Shown: positions 13,825 through 23,839 of the stretch, in pieces
Numbering within the stretch: position 1 is the first letter of the stretch
Layout: each line of letters begins with the position of its first letter
Origin: Terebella lapidaria
Lineage: Eukaryota; Annelida; Polychaeta; Terebellida; Terebellidae
DNA: 64,000 nucleotides
Reading direction: 5' to 3'
NCBI GenBank assembly: GCA_949152475.1
Contig: OX424561.1
Location: forward strand, 27,212,481-27,276,480
Position numbers and translations under genes: made by a program
Notes under the pieces: model-generated
Told to the model about the DNA's origin: nothing
Database searches by the model: none
What the model saw: the letters and a program-made list of their open reading frames with translations, nothing else

Positions 13825-13931
13825 TTTGGAGAGTATAAAAAATGCACTGGCACAAGATAATTGTAAGAGTAACACATAACATAAAACAGCAATAAAAATT
13901 CAATGAGCGACATTGAACAAAGTTTGTTGGA

Positions 13932-16109
13932 TTATTTAAGTTTGCTTCTGACTAAAAGTTCTTTAAGATTTTGATGCTTCTTGTAAGCTGTTGCTATTTT
14001 AATATCACCATCAGTATTTTTGTTGAGTTGTTTCATATGCTTTTTAACAATTTGGGCTGAAAGAGTACCTGTTTTTGAGAAGGGTACTATATACACCATG
14101 TCGAATTTATTTTTACTTTTGTTCAAAGGGTCATACTTTGTAAATTTTTGAACGTTGAGGCCATGAGGTTCGAAAGTGCCTAGAGTATCAATCCAACAAT
14201 ATTCCCTTTCAAGTCGCCATTGTTTGTTTAAAAGTTCATCACCAAGATCGGAAACCTGTTCAATTGGTAAAAGAGAAAAACATTCAATGGAAAATTCAGT
14301 TTTGCTGTGAAATTTAGATAGATGACTGTATAATGCATTTTCCTCATTGCAGCTAGTTATTGCAGCACGATGACGATTGTTTCTGAATTTGAGTGATTTA
14401 CCGGTTTCACCTACATATTGTTTTTCGCAAAGCTTACAAGTGTATAGATAAATTATATTTTCTGAGTTGCAATCCAAAGCTGAGTTGATTGAGTAGGTCT
14501 GTTCAAAAACTGATCCCGAGAAATTTTGACAATTTGGAACTAAATGACATGTCTGACATTGTCTAGAATTACAAGGTTTTGAGCCAGACGAGCTGGAAGT
14601 GGGCAATTGAAAATCAGCACCTAGTCTTTCCTCACTGTTCAAAATTCTCAATGTTTCATTCTTGATTTTGCGAAGCCAACGTTTTGAATAGTTACGTTTC
14701 GAAAGTGCCTTGAATAATATTTGACAAGCTGATTCAACATCATCTGGATATGAGCAAATTTGGAAAAATCGAAAAACTTGGGACTTGATTAGTCCTTTAT
14801 AAGTGTGTTTTGGATGAAAAGAGAGCTTATGCAACAACTGATGAGTATCCGTTGGCTTGAAGAAAACTTTTGCTTCTAATGTGTTTTCTTTGCTCCTGAA
14901 CAAAGTAGTATCCAAAAAATTAACTGAATCAGTACTAATTTCAGCTTTGAAGTTGATTGATGCCCTATGAGAATTGAAAATTTCGAGAAACTGGTGAAAT
15001 TTGGAAATGCCATGTGGCCAAATGAGGAAAATGTCATCTAAATACCTATAATAGCAATCTGGTTTGAATGGACACTTTTGTAAAGCTTGCTTTTCAAATT
15101 CAGCCATATAAATATCTGCATAATGAGGTGCATATTTCTGACCCATGGCTGTGCCTGAAACTTGTAGGAATGTCTTACCGTCAAATTCAAAGTCATTACA
15201 TTTAAGTGAAATTTCCAATAATTCTATTATACCTTTGAATAGTTCATTGTTTGCCAAAGTCGGGAATGCATTTTTAATTGCTTGGATACCTTCTTCATGA
15301 TTTATATTAGTATACATACTTTCAACATCTGAAGTGATTAGTAAAGAATTTGGATCTAGTTCAAGCCCTCTAACTTTATCTAAAAAGTCATACGTGTTTT
15401 TTATATATGACGGATGCTTATTTGCTTGATCTTTTATATATGAATCAATATACATAGCTACTTTTTCAGATTCACTGCTGCAGTCCGAAACAATTGGGCG
15501 CCCTGGAGGCATTACATTTGGAATTGGCCAGGAGTCTTTGGGTTTATGAATTTTAGGTAGCATATAAAATCTTCTTTGACGAGGGCGTTCTGGTGGTAAA
15601 AGAAATTGGAATACTTTTTCAGAAAGGCATCCAGAATTGCGTAATCCTTTTAAAATTTTTGTTATTTTTGCTGAATTTTCTAGGTAAAGAGGAGTGTCAA
15701 TTTCTCTGTAATGAGCTGGATTGTATAATTGACGAAAGCCTTCATTAATATAATTTTGCCTATCCATGATTACGACTGCACTACCTTTATCTGCTTTTTT
15801 AATTACCAAGTCTACGTTATTTTGTAAATTCTTTATAGTTTTATATTCCATTTTTGTTAGGTTTTTGGTTTCTGGTTGAATTTTCAAGTTTTCAATTTCC
15901 TTAGATATTGCCGAAATGCAATCTAAAACGGGCTTGTCAATCATGGAACTCGGTGGAGTCCAGGTAGATTTTGGAGTGAATTTTGATCTATTTGTGAATG
16001 AATTTGGACGGTGAGAAAAATAATTTTGAAGTTTGAGTTTTCTACCAAAATCTTGCACAGCTTGTTTAATTGGATCCAATGTTATTTTGGGTGTGGGAAC
16101 AAATGTCAA
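13932..16109 (-). CDS. Penelope-type reverse transcriptase with GIY-YIG endonuclease
   Basis: A 725-residue open frame. The N-terminal half has the PLE signatures KKADKGSAVVIMD (about 104-116) and FYMLPKIHKP (181-190). The RT core follows: motif A with Asp in SDVESMYTNI (260-269), motif B GTAMGQKYAP (319-328) and motif C YRYLDD (354-359). A Cys-rich segment CNSRQCQTCHLVPNC (513-527) precedes a GIY-YIG-like nuclease in which YLYTC...QYVGETG (554-570) replaces the canonical GIY-YIG pair; downstream R-rich and Glu (REYCW, ~635) residues complete it. PLE proteins copy their RNA at a nicked chromosomal target. The conserved N-terminal region appears to extend upstream of the first Met: the same frame is open back to about 16245 and reads SKFTLSDTQIALLNRGL just before it. 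The true start is therefore uncertain. No internal stop is seen. Confidence 0.95.
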   Translation of the reverse strand: MTFVPTPKITLDPIKQAVQDFGRKLKLQNYFSHRPNSFTNRSKFTPKSTWTPPSSMIDKPVLDCISAISKEIENLKIQPETKNLTKMEYKTIKNLQNNVDLVIKKADKGSAVVIMDRQNYINEGFRQLYNPAHYREIDTPLYLENSAKITKILKGLRNSGCLSEKVFQFLLPPERPRQRRFYMLPKIHKPKDSWPIPNVMPPGRPIVSDCSSESEKVAMYIDSYIKDQANKHPSYIKNTYDFLDKVRGLELDPNSLLITSDVESMYTNINHEEGIQAIKNAFPTLANNELFKGIIELLEISLKCNDFEFDGKTFLQVSGTAMGQKYAPHYADIYMAEFEKQALQKCPFKPDCYYRYLDDIFLIWPHGISKFHQFLEIFNSHRASINFKAEISTDSVNFLDTTLFRSKENTLEAKVFFKPTDTHQLLHKLSFHPKHTYKGLIKSQVFRFFQICSYPDDVESACQILFKALSKRNYSKRWLRKIKNETLRILNSEERLGADFQLPTSSSSGSKPCNSRQCQTCHLVPNCQNFSGSVFEQTYSINSALDCNSENIIYLYTCKLCEKQYVGETGKSLKFRNNRHRAAITSCNEENALYSHLSKFHSKTEFSIECFSLLPIEQVSDLGDELLNKQWRLEREYCWIDTLGTFEPHGLNVQKFTKYDPLNKSKNKFDMVYIVPFSKTGTLSAQIVKKHMKQLNKNTDGDIKIATAYKKHQNLKELLVRSKLK

Positions 16110-16210
16110 ACCACGATTTAGAAGAGCGATTTGTGTGTCCGAAAGTGTAAATTTGGAAAGGTTTACAACATTATTAGTCGTACTGGAGTTCGGTGGACTC
16201 TCAGAATGAT

Positions 16211-16972
16211 TTAGTTTAAATGACTGAGCCAGAATTTCAACATTTCATTGGCCGTTTGTTCAGTCCAATGAATGTTATCTGTCTGTGAAGAAAACTTGAT
16301 TGGATCCAACTGTTTAACAACTGTGAGATTGCTGAAACGTGAACTCATGTCATCCAAAGCCCTGTTAATCATATCCAAGTTGCGTTTCTCTACAGACGGA
16401 AGATTGTCTGAGTAGTTAATTTTTGGAATGAGAATTTTGGAGTGGGGGAAGATTCGGAAAGCACTGCTGAGCATATTCCTCAGTTCTGGAATTGAAGTAA
16501 CACTTGGTTTGGAGCTTCGATTGTTCAGGCCTACACTTAAGATTAAGTTTTGGGGGGCATCAAATGATTTTTTACAGGCCGTGAACATCATTCTTAGATG
16601 GTTGAACAAAGCTCCAGGATAAGACACAACTTGGATATCACTGACAGGGGATTTGATGATGCGAGAAAGGTTAGAAGAGCCGAGGATGACAGTGGAGGAG
16701 GTTAGTTTAGGAAGGGCCCAAAGAGTTTTGGGTCCTCTGATAGTGGAAGGAGAGACATGGAAAGTGGTGTTAGGAGAGTTTTTAGGAGAGACAAAGCGAG
16801 TGCGTTTGCCTTTGGGTAGAGAGGAGGGTGAGAGTTCAGGAGAAGAAGGAGAGCGCGGACGCCGTTTGGGCGTGGCACTAAGGCGGTTATCAGGAGAAGA
16901 GCGAGAGAGAGGTGGCCAATCATCAGATGATGATAGACAAGGAGGGTTAGAGAGGGTATCAAGGAGTTGGAA
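16211..16972 (-). CDS. SGNH/GDSL-hydrolase-like first protein of the Penelope-like element (5' partial)
   Basis: An open frame on the PLE strand directly upstream of the reverse transcriptase. It runs back to a Met at 17014, but those first ~14 residues are array DNA, so the real N-terminus is missing. The first ~100 residues are Ser/Pro/Arg-rich and probably disordered. Then come SGNH-hydrolase-like blocks: TVILGSSNLSR (block I, G-S-S-N where families have GDSN), LILSVGLNN (block III) and DNIHWTEQ (block V Asp-x-x-His). The usual block I Asp is Ser here, yet the presumed nucleophile Ser and the final Asp/His are present. Comparable esterase-like ORF1 proteins occur in some CR1-type LINEs. 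Function is inferred from these short motifs only. Confidence 0.7.
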   Translation of the reverse strand, partial: FQLLDTLSNPPCLSSSDDWPPLSRSSPDNRLSATPKRRPRSPSSPELSPSSLPKGKRTRFVSPKNSPNTTFHVSPSTIRGPKTLWALPKLTSSTVILGSSNLSRIIKSPVSDIQVVSYPGALFNHLRMMFTACKKSFDAPQNLILSVGLNNRSSKPSVTSIPELRNMLSSAFRIFPHSKILIPKINYSDNLPSVEKRNLDMINRALDDMSSRFSNLTVVKQLDPIKFSSQTDNIHWTEQTANEMLKFWLSHLN

Positions 16973-17026
16973 GATAATCGCGAATCTATGGGAGTAATTT
17001 ACATAAGGAAACATGCTGTCAATACT
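16973..17026 (+). repeat. 53-bp extra copy of array DNA at the 5' junction of the PLE
   Basis: Positions 16973-17025 repeat the first ~53 bp of the following 1069-bp repeat (the stretch GATAATCGCGAATCTATGGG onward), giving a short tandem duplication exactly at the 5' end of the element. Confidence 0.88.
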
Positions 17027-18095
17027 GTGATAATCGCGAATCTATGGGAGTAATTTACATAAGGAAACATGCTGTCAATATATATCCGCGTTGATCCATC
17101 TTCGGTTACATGGCACAATTTCATGGCGTCTATTCATGTATTTTGCCTTGACGATGGTTGTTGCAAATTAATACTGTTTATACATGTATTTCCTCAGAAA
17201 ACTGGACAAGACATGGATTTCTGGGAATCCGAAAATGGCTTTCGGTACTCTATTTATATACATAAAGAAGTTTTTGTGTAGCATTTGCAGTTGGTAGTGC
17301 ATGTAAACATAATTTGTGAGAGTTGTATATATTTAGTGCCTATGCATGCAGTACGTATATATCTACTTGCTCTAGGCAGTACAATCTGCCGGTTCACACC
17401 GCAGGTGACCCGTACATTGTTTAGTGCCTTTTCCACATGCTCAATGTGCGAAGAGAATAGCGCGGGAAAAAGAGCCGCCATTATCCTGGAGAGCCCATCT
17501 ATTGTATCCGAGCTTTGATCTGCAAATATCGTGATTATATTGACTATAGGTTGTAGTCGAATGACAGCATCCCTCGAACCATTGGCAGAGGTCTGATGGG
17601 GGAAAACTGGTCTCTACCTTGAAACATTGTCAACAGTTTAATCTCCCAAATGGCCCATTGTCCTACAGTTCACACGTGCTGCCTTGTTTGACTCTCTGAT
17701 TTCACGAATATCACCACACGTCGGTGTCCCAAAATAGTAATGACCCAAAGGGGCGTGGGGGTTGATCTGGGGTGATTTTCAGGAGCGGCGGGCTGATTAC
17801 GGTCATACCTGTTTACGTGTATACATATGTACATGTAGGTAGCCTATATGTGAAAGGTTCAGCTGGCTGATAGCGCTTGCCTCCCTTACACTGATGGTCC
17901 CCATGTCATAGACCACTTGTCTATTGCCTTTCCATTCTCTCGTCCAGTGCCCATCTTGCACACATCGTGATTACAGTGTCACATTATACCGGATTATACA
18001 CCTAGTAAAAAATCATATACATGTAGTTCATTTCTGTATTCATTGGATGATACATGTAGTTAACAAGTCTTCGTCTCGATACCCTACATGTATAC
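17027..18095 (+). repeat. Right copy of the 1069-bp direct repeat flanking the PLE
   Basis: Matches 12756-13824 at a constant offset of 4271 bp. After 18095 the normal array unit continues, whereas the left copy is cut by the element. Mismatches seen include ones near 17349, 17744 and 17991. Confidence 0.88.
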
Positions 18096-19540
18096 ATGTA
18101 CGCATGATGGGACTACGAGGAATGAGCTGATGTCCATTTGATGCCGCAAGTCTACATGTACACATGTAGGCCCTATATGGGCTCGAAATGCCATACCATT
18201 CACGTTTATGGGTTTAAAAAAATGTGCTAGTATGTTTTGTGCCTGTGTCTGCAAGGAAGTATGCCTTAACGTTATTTACCTGTCATATTCCTTTATGCAT
18301 GTACCTTCTTAAGTTTATTTGATTAATGCACACTTACACGTACACCCGATCTCAAAAAGTACATAAATAACGACCGTTCCTTGATTACTCGCACACTGGA
18401 TGCAGGGAAGTTCGATATACTTCGTAGAAAACTGAAAAATTACACGTCGTTGATGGCAAGCTGCTATTGAATGCGAAACAGGTGCGCAATATACATGATA
18501 TATGCAAGTATGATTATCTTTCCACAATGTAAAAAATGCATTTCCTCTGGTGATAGTCGCGAATCTATGGGAGTAATTTACATAAGGAAACAGGTAGCTG
18601 TCAGTATATATCCGCGTTGATCCATCTTCGGTGACATTGCACGATTTCATGGCGTCTTTTCGTGTATTCTGTCTTGGCGATGGTTGTTACAAATTTATAC
18701 TGTTTATATTTCCTCAGAAAACTGGACAAAATATGGATTTCTGGGAATCCGAAAATGGCGTTCGGTACTCTATTTATATACATATAAAGAAGTTTTTGTG
18801 TAACATTTGCAGTAGGTAGTGCATGTAAACATAACATTGTGTATATATTTAGTGCCTATGCAGTACGTATATATCTACTTGCTCTAGGCAGTACAATCTG
18901 CCCGTTTGCACCGCAGGTGACCCGAACATTGTTTAGTGCCTTTTCCACATGCTCAATGTGCGAAGAGAATAGCGCGGGAAAAAAACCGCCATTATACTGG
19001 AGAGCCCATCTATTGTATCCGAGCTTTGATCTGCAAATATCGTGATTATGTAATGACTATAGGTTGTAGTCGGATGACGGCATCCCTCGAACCAATGGCA
19101 GAGGTCTGATGGGGGGAAAACTGGTCTCTACCTTGAAACATTGTCAACAGTTTAATCTCCCAAATGGCCCATTGTCCTACAGTTCACATGTGCAGCCTTG
19201 TTTGGCTCTGATTTCACGAATATCACCACACGTCGGTGTCCCAAAATAGTAATGACCCCAAGGGAGCGAGCATGTTGCTATGGGCGTGGGGGTTGATCTG
19301 AGGGTGATTGTCAGGAGCTACGGGCTGATTACGGTCGTACCTGTTTACGTGTATACACATGTAGGTAGCCTACATGTATATGTGAAAGGTTCAGCTGGCT
19401 GATAGGGCTTGCCTCCCTTACACATGTTACACTGATGGTCCCCGTGTCATAGACCACTTGTCACTTGCCTTTCCATTCTCTCGTCCAGTGCCCACCTAGC
19501 ACACCGTGATAACAGTGTCACGTTATACTGGAATGTACAT

Positions 19541-20349
19541 TTAATAGAGGTCTCCATTCAGTATGTATGCCCTGCAGTTCTAATCGATAATTATGCCCCC
19601 GGTATCACTTTCTGGCCGTCTACTTAATCTGAATCCAGTCTATTATATCCCCTGTCCAGCGAGTGTCACAAGGTCGCTTTTCGCGTGGATCAAGGTACAA
19701 AGATTGTAGCACCTAATACCCCCTTGTAGTATGTCATGCTTAAAGGTTTTCTCTTTGAATTCATTTCCTCTATGATTATGTCATCTTTTTCCCACAGAGA
19801 CTCGCCTCTTTGTGTGTGATTCCCATTCATGTGCATTATATACTAGTATATTGTCCAGATACACAACTAGGGGATAGCGAAAACGAAAGCAAATTCACAT
19901 TCTGCAAAAAAAAAAATGGTTATAGATTTTATAGATTTGGCATACATGTACTCGATTAGATATTTGAATTGATACGATTCTTAAATGCGGAAATAAGTTT
20001 GGAGTCAATGTGGAAATAAATTTTCACATTTTATGTTCATGTTCTTCTCATGAGCATCGTCAGAAAAAAAAGTATTTTTGTTTGGTCACCTGTACCAAAG
20101 ACCCTCTATACTACATATAGAGGTAGTGTTTACCTGTAAACCAGGACCGCGGGATAATCATTTGATATAGATCCAGAACCCTCGGCCTTTAAAAAAAACT
20201 ATTGCAGCATTTGTTGGTAGATGTTGTAAAATAACTGTAAATGCGGAAAAAACTGTTATTATATACACGTAAGCATGTGCATGTACTGGTATTTTTTGTG
20301 CAATTTACACGTCAACTAATGGTGTCTCCTTTCTCTTTGTTTCCTCCAG
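19541..20349. other. Non-repetitive DNA upstream of the first visible HHAT exon
   Basis: No recognisable gene or element. Probably intron: it ends in a pyrimidine-rich tract and CCTCCAG acceptor just before 20350. I could not find further HHAT exons here. Confidence 0.5.
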
Positions 20350-20385
20350 GTATTTTGACCGAGGTCTTCATGCTTTTCTCACACG
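20350..20385 (+). CDS. HHAT: HHAT-like acyltransferase, 36-bp microexon with the catalytic Asp
   Basis: Preceded by TTTCCTCCAG and followed by GTAAGT, the exon reads (one base of a split codon) YFDRGLHAFLT plus the first two bases of an Arg codon. That matches the animal HHAT segment YFDVGLHNFLIR. HHAT is a multi-pass ER/Golgi MBOAT enzyme that transfers palmitate to the N-terminal Cys of Hedgehog ligands. The Asp of YFD corresponds to the active-site Asp339 of human HHAT. The intron to the next exon (20386-23839) is phase 2. The N-terminal ~330 residues must lie upstream and were not found in this window. Confidence 0.85.
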
Positions 20386-20999
20386 GTAAGTGCAAAAAAT
20401 ACACATATCTTGAAGTACCCATTGATACATATACATGTACATGTATGCCAGTTATTGACTCACATCTACATGTAAACAAAAATAAAATCCGACTAAGTAA
20501 ATCGTCGCCCATTAACCTGTTTTTCTATCGAATTGAACTAAATGTACATGTATGTATATCGATACCGATAAACATCTATAGGACATTCAATCAACTGTTT
20601 TCATGTTGATGTAAACTGTGTCAGAGAAAGTCAAACTTTAACGTCAACTAAAACCATTTCCGGCGTGTTTTCACGCCATCAGTGTCAGTTAAGTTCAGTC
20701 AGTGGTTGTTTGTTCGCACATGTATGTTTTTCTTAATAATTGTGGCGTTGTGACGACGTGGTGACTACACAAGTAGTGACACCACAGTTATGGCGCACAG
20801 ATGCTGGAGCATTTATAAAACATTCAATGACTCTCTAGTAATGGGGGCAAACCTCTTTATCGTCGGGACGCCGCATCACATTGTTGCCGTACCTTTCAAA
20901 CCACTGTGGTTTTGTCTTGGCGTCGGTCCTAGGTCGGCCCCCTACTGTTGACTCACATCACATGTATAGCACTGGTATAGCACTGGTCTGGGGCACCCC
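20386..20999. other. HHAT intron sequence, nothing else recognised
   Basis: Intron DNA with ACATGTA-rich stretches. A GTGACGACGTGGTG...GTAGTGACACCAC block near 20750-20790 recurs near 21662-21702, so it is a short repeat. Confidence 0.5.
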
Positions 21000-21580
21000 T
21001 ACCGTATAATCGCGCATATAAGGACACTCTCCTTATATTCGAGCCTGTCCTTATATTCGAATATAAGGACATGTCCCAATAATCGAGAAGGTTGACTTTT
21101 TTCGCGCCATAAGCAATATTCGTTTATAAGGACACCCATGTCCTTATATTCGAGACACTTGAGTTTTGGCGCCAAAAACGCAACGATGTCCCGAATGAAA
21201 GGGCACCCATTGCACGTGCTACCACGTGCTGCCAGGATTACGACCACTGTCGGTAATATATATACACAAGGTTATTGGGAGCTCATTCAAAATAGGCCTC
21301 AAATACCTACCTAGCTGAGCCAACACTTTATATGTAATTTGACATCAGTGGTGGTTATGACTTGTCTGGAATACTTGGACATGGAGGATAATGTGGCTAT
21401 TATTCAATTTAGCTTACCATGATCTTATATGCGGGTTATTGGGGGGGGGGGGGGGGTGTCCTTATATTCGAATATAAGAACATGTCCTTATATTCGAGAC
21501 ACTTTGGTTTTTTGGTGAGCGCCCCAAAACGCAATATTCCGGATATAAGAACATGTCCTTATATGCGCGATTATACGGTA
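21000..21580. mobile_element. MITE with TACCGTATAATCGCGC ends and self-complementary interior
   Basis: The ends are inverted copies of TACCGTATAATCGCGCATAT, and the interior repeats the palindromic word CCTTATATTCGAATATAAGG and partial versions of it. The outermost TA pair may be the target duplication, as in Tc1/mariner MITEs. An uninterrupted run of about 18 G lies near 21439. No coding capacity. Confidence 0.8.
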
Positions 21581-23839
21581 TGGGTGAATAAATTGACCAG
21601 GGTGATGTGGCTCAACAGTCGAGGACGAGATCTTTCCGAAAGAGGTAGCATTGTAGCGTTGTGACGACGTGGTGGCTATACAAGTAGTGACACCACAGTT
21701 ATCGATCTAGCACACAGATGATGGGGCATTTAGAAGACATTTTGTGACACTCCAGTAATGGGGGTATACCTCTTCAGCGTGTGGGATCACCGAACATTAC
21801 ACAATTAAGGAGAACGGTAATACACAATCGAAGAAACGCGCACTACCTAATACATAATCGTGTACACTTGTGACAAATTCCATAAATTTAAACTTGGAAC
21901 TTCGCGGTATATCTCAACGAAAATCTTTCAATAGATGTCAGTTGAATATATATGGGAAACCTATGGAATTTAAGCGGAAAAAAATATTAGGCAGCACATG
22001 TTTGAAGAACTCTTAGCTTGTGAACTCTTAGCTTGTCCTGTTCTTTAATGGTAAAGTAGGACTTGAATTGTTCAATAGTTCCACGATGTTTCCTCCCATC
22101 GATGCCTACATAAAGCCGGGAGTTAATCAATACATAGGCTCCCTTGGAAGTGAACAGAAGTGTGTACATATATTGTTTCTCTCGCAGTGGGTCTTCTCTC
22201 TTCTGTTAGCAAAGAAGCAGAGCTGTCACAACATACATATATGCCTTGTTTTATTGTGTAAACCGCCTGTTTACTGTACATTCCCCCAGTTGTGTATACA
22301 TTGAAACTGAAACCCTTTTTCGAAATCGACTCGTCTGGGACATGAGATGGGAACAATAACAGCTGGTTTATCCTACATGTAGACTTGTACATTGCACAAA
22401 GGCCTAGACGTTGAAACACAATCCCGAGACGACATATGAGTACCCACCAATGTATAGCACTGTAGCACACACAGCCCGTCACATTTCTTTCATCTATATT
22501 GGGGAAGTATCGAACACACACATGTATATGATAATCATACGTGTACACATGTATACATGTATTGATATGGGGTACAATAACTGAACAACTGAATAAATAT
22601 TGCGTCAATATTTTCAGCGGTATACGTAAACGGTCGTACAGTGTTCCATGGAACATAATCGGAAAGATTTGGTTATGAGTAAGCATCTTTCCCTTTTTGC
22701 ACCTCCAAAGCCTTGAGTGGTGAAACTCTACCCAAAACCTTGGCGCGGGAGACTGCAGTGTTTGCTTCGCGATTTGCTCTGAACGACTTTCGATCAATCG
22801 GGAAACTGGTTCTTGGGTACCCATGAGAGCTGGGAACATAAAAAAGTAGAATGTCTTGAATGACAGGGCAGAAAAATGTCACAGTTCCATCCGGTGCCCT
22901 AGTCGTTCACGATACGATTAAGTCGCAGCGTAACCAAGTGATGGGCCGTGCAAATTAAGCGCGGCTGGGCAGTAGCTACACTGTATCGTTCCCTTGCAAG
23001 CCCTTCCAACTACATGTACCTGCAGGATTTATGGTCCGGTATTTGCATTAGCCGAAGGAAGGGAGGTCGTTGAACAACGGTCACGGTTGATTGAGTTCAC
23101 AATTATCGAGATTTTTGTGTGTGGATGCGCCGCTTTTGCGGGAACACGTCCATGCACTTTGCACATGTGCGATAAGCTTCAATGGAAATGTCAGAACTTG
23201 AATCAAATATGTATTTGAGATGCGATACATTGTCGAGTGAAAAATTGTGTCAGTTTGATACACACAAAACGGTGTATCTGTTTTGCGCTTATTAAAATTC
23301 ACTTGTGTTAGTCACGTTTCGATCGTTAACACGGGCATGTACTTTAGAAGAACGGGCTTGTTTATGTACTATGTATGTACATCCATAGTTATCCGCTATA
23401 TTGCGACGATGTAGTGTCAAAGATGATGAATAAAAGTATTGAATTTGGACTATTTGGTCCAACACAGATTTCACAATAACGGCGAATAAACGCACAAAGT
23501 TTGAATTTTGAATTGATTACTGATATCCGAACTGAGATTAAGTTAATAATATTTACAGAAAAGTGATTGAATAATACTGTAATTATATATGCGTCCACAT
23601 TTACTGATTGAACAAGTAATCTTAAGTAACTTAGACTCAGTCAGAACATCAGCTAATTGTCTGAATATGATCCTTGATTAACGTCGACAGTTTCTCTACG
23701 ATTAATCTTTATGACATCTAGGTCTCTCATAACTCCAGGACATGTGGAGTGGCCAATGGCCAATATCATGATTGTGTTTTAAATTATTAGCTGTACAGTT
23801 ACTGGATGTGACGGAAATTTTATATATATCATATTCCAG
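21581..23839. other. HHAT intron sequence
   Basis: No conserved gene recognised. A 238-codon open frame on the minus strand (22123-22839) has no family motif and is poor in low-complexity-free sequence; I do not call it a gene. The intron ends ATATTCCAG at 23839. Confidence 0.5.

Larger units (their letters stand above)
13825..16972 (-). mobile_element. Penelope-like element (PLE), 5'-truncated, in the 1.5-kb array
   Basis: A 3.15-kb insertion on the minus strand. It carries an SGNH-hydrolase-like first frame (16972 down to 16211) and a reverse transcriptase/GIY-YIG frame (16109 down to 13932), then a ~107-bp 3' tail. The tail ends with a small stem (TATACT...AGTATA) at the junction with the array. 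The array resumes at 16973 within the first frame, so the 5' end is truncated. Long direct repeats of array DNA flank both sides. The long intact main frame and near-identical flanks suggest a recent insertion. Confidence 0.9.
1..19540 (+). repeat. Tandem array of ~1.5-kb units, at least nine copies
   Basis: The landmark word CACACGTCGGTGTCCC recurs at 2860, 4441, 5956, 8475, 9583, 11898, 13444, 17715 and 19227. Spacing is 1.51-1.58 kb except where other elements are inserted or part of a unit is lost. The array enters the window already in progress and ends near 19540, where single-copy DNA begins. Two subtypes are visible. Type I has 'GGTGTCCATGAAGTATATC' and 'CTCGAACAATTGGCAG' (units ending at 2860, 8475, 11898). 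Type II has 'GTGCCTATGCA' and 'CTCGAACCATTGGCAG' (units ending at 4441, 5956, 9583, 13444, 17715, 19227). No unit has a long open frame, so I see no coding role. Short frames shared between units reflect repeat identity, not genes. Confidence 0.93.

Noticed and set aside
13825-16972. Reading the 1069-bp flanks as pseudo-LTRs of the Penelope-like element
   Set aside because: The flanks are ordinary 1.5-kb array DNA present in all other units, not part of the element.
16653-16997. Plus-strand 114-codon Arg/Glu-rich open frame
   Set aside because: It is the antisense shadow of the Ser/Pro/Arg-rich part of the PLE upstream protein.
22123-22839. 238-codon open frame on the minus strand within an HHAT intron
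   Set aside because: No domain, motif or splice context that I recognise; composition follows ACATGTA-rich intron DNA. Could be checked with transcript data.
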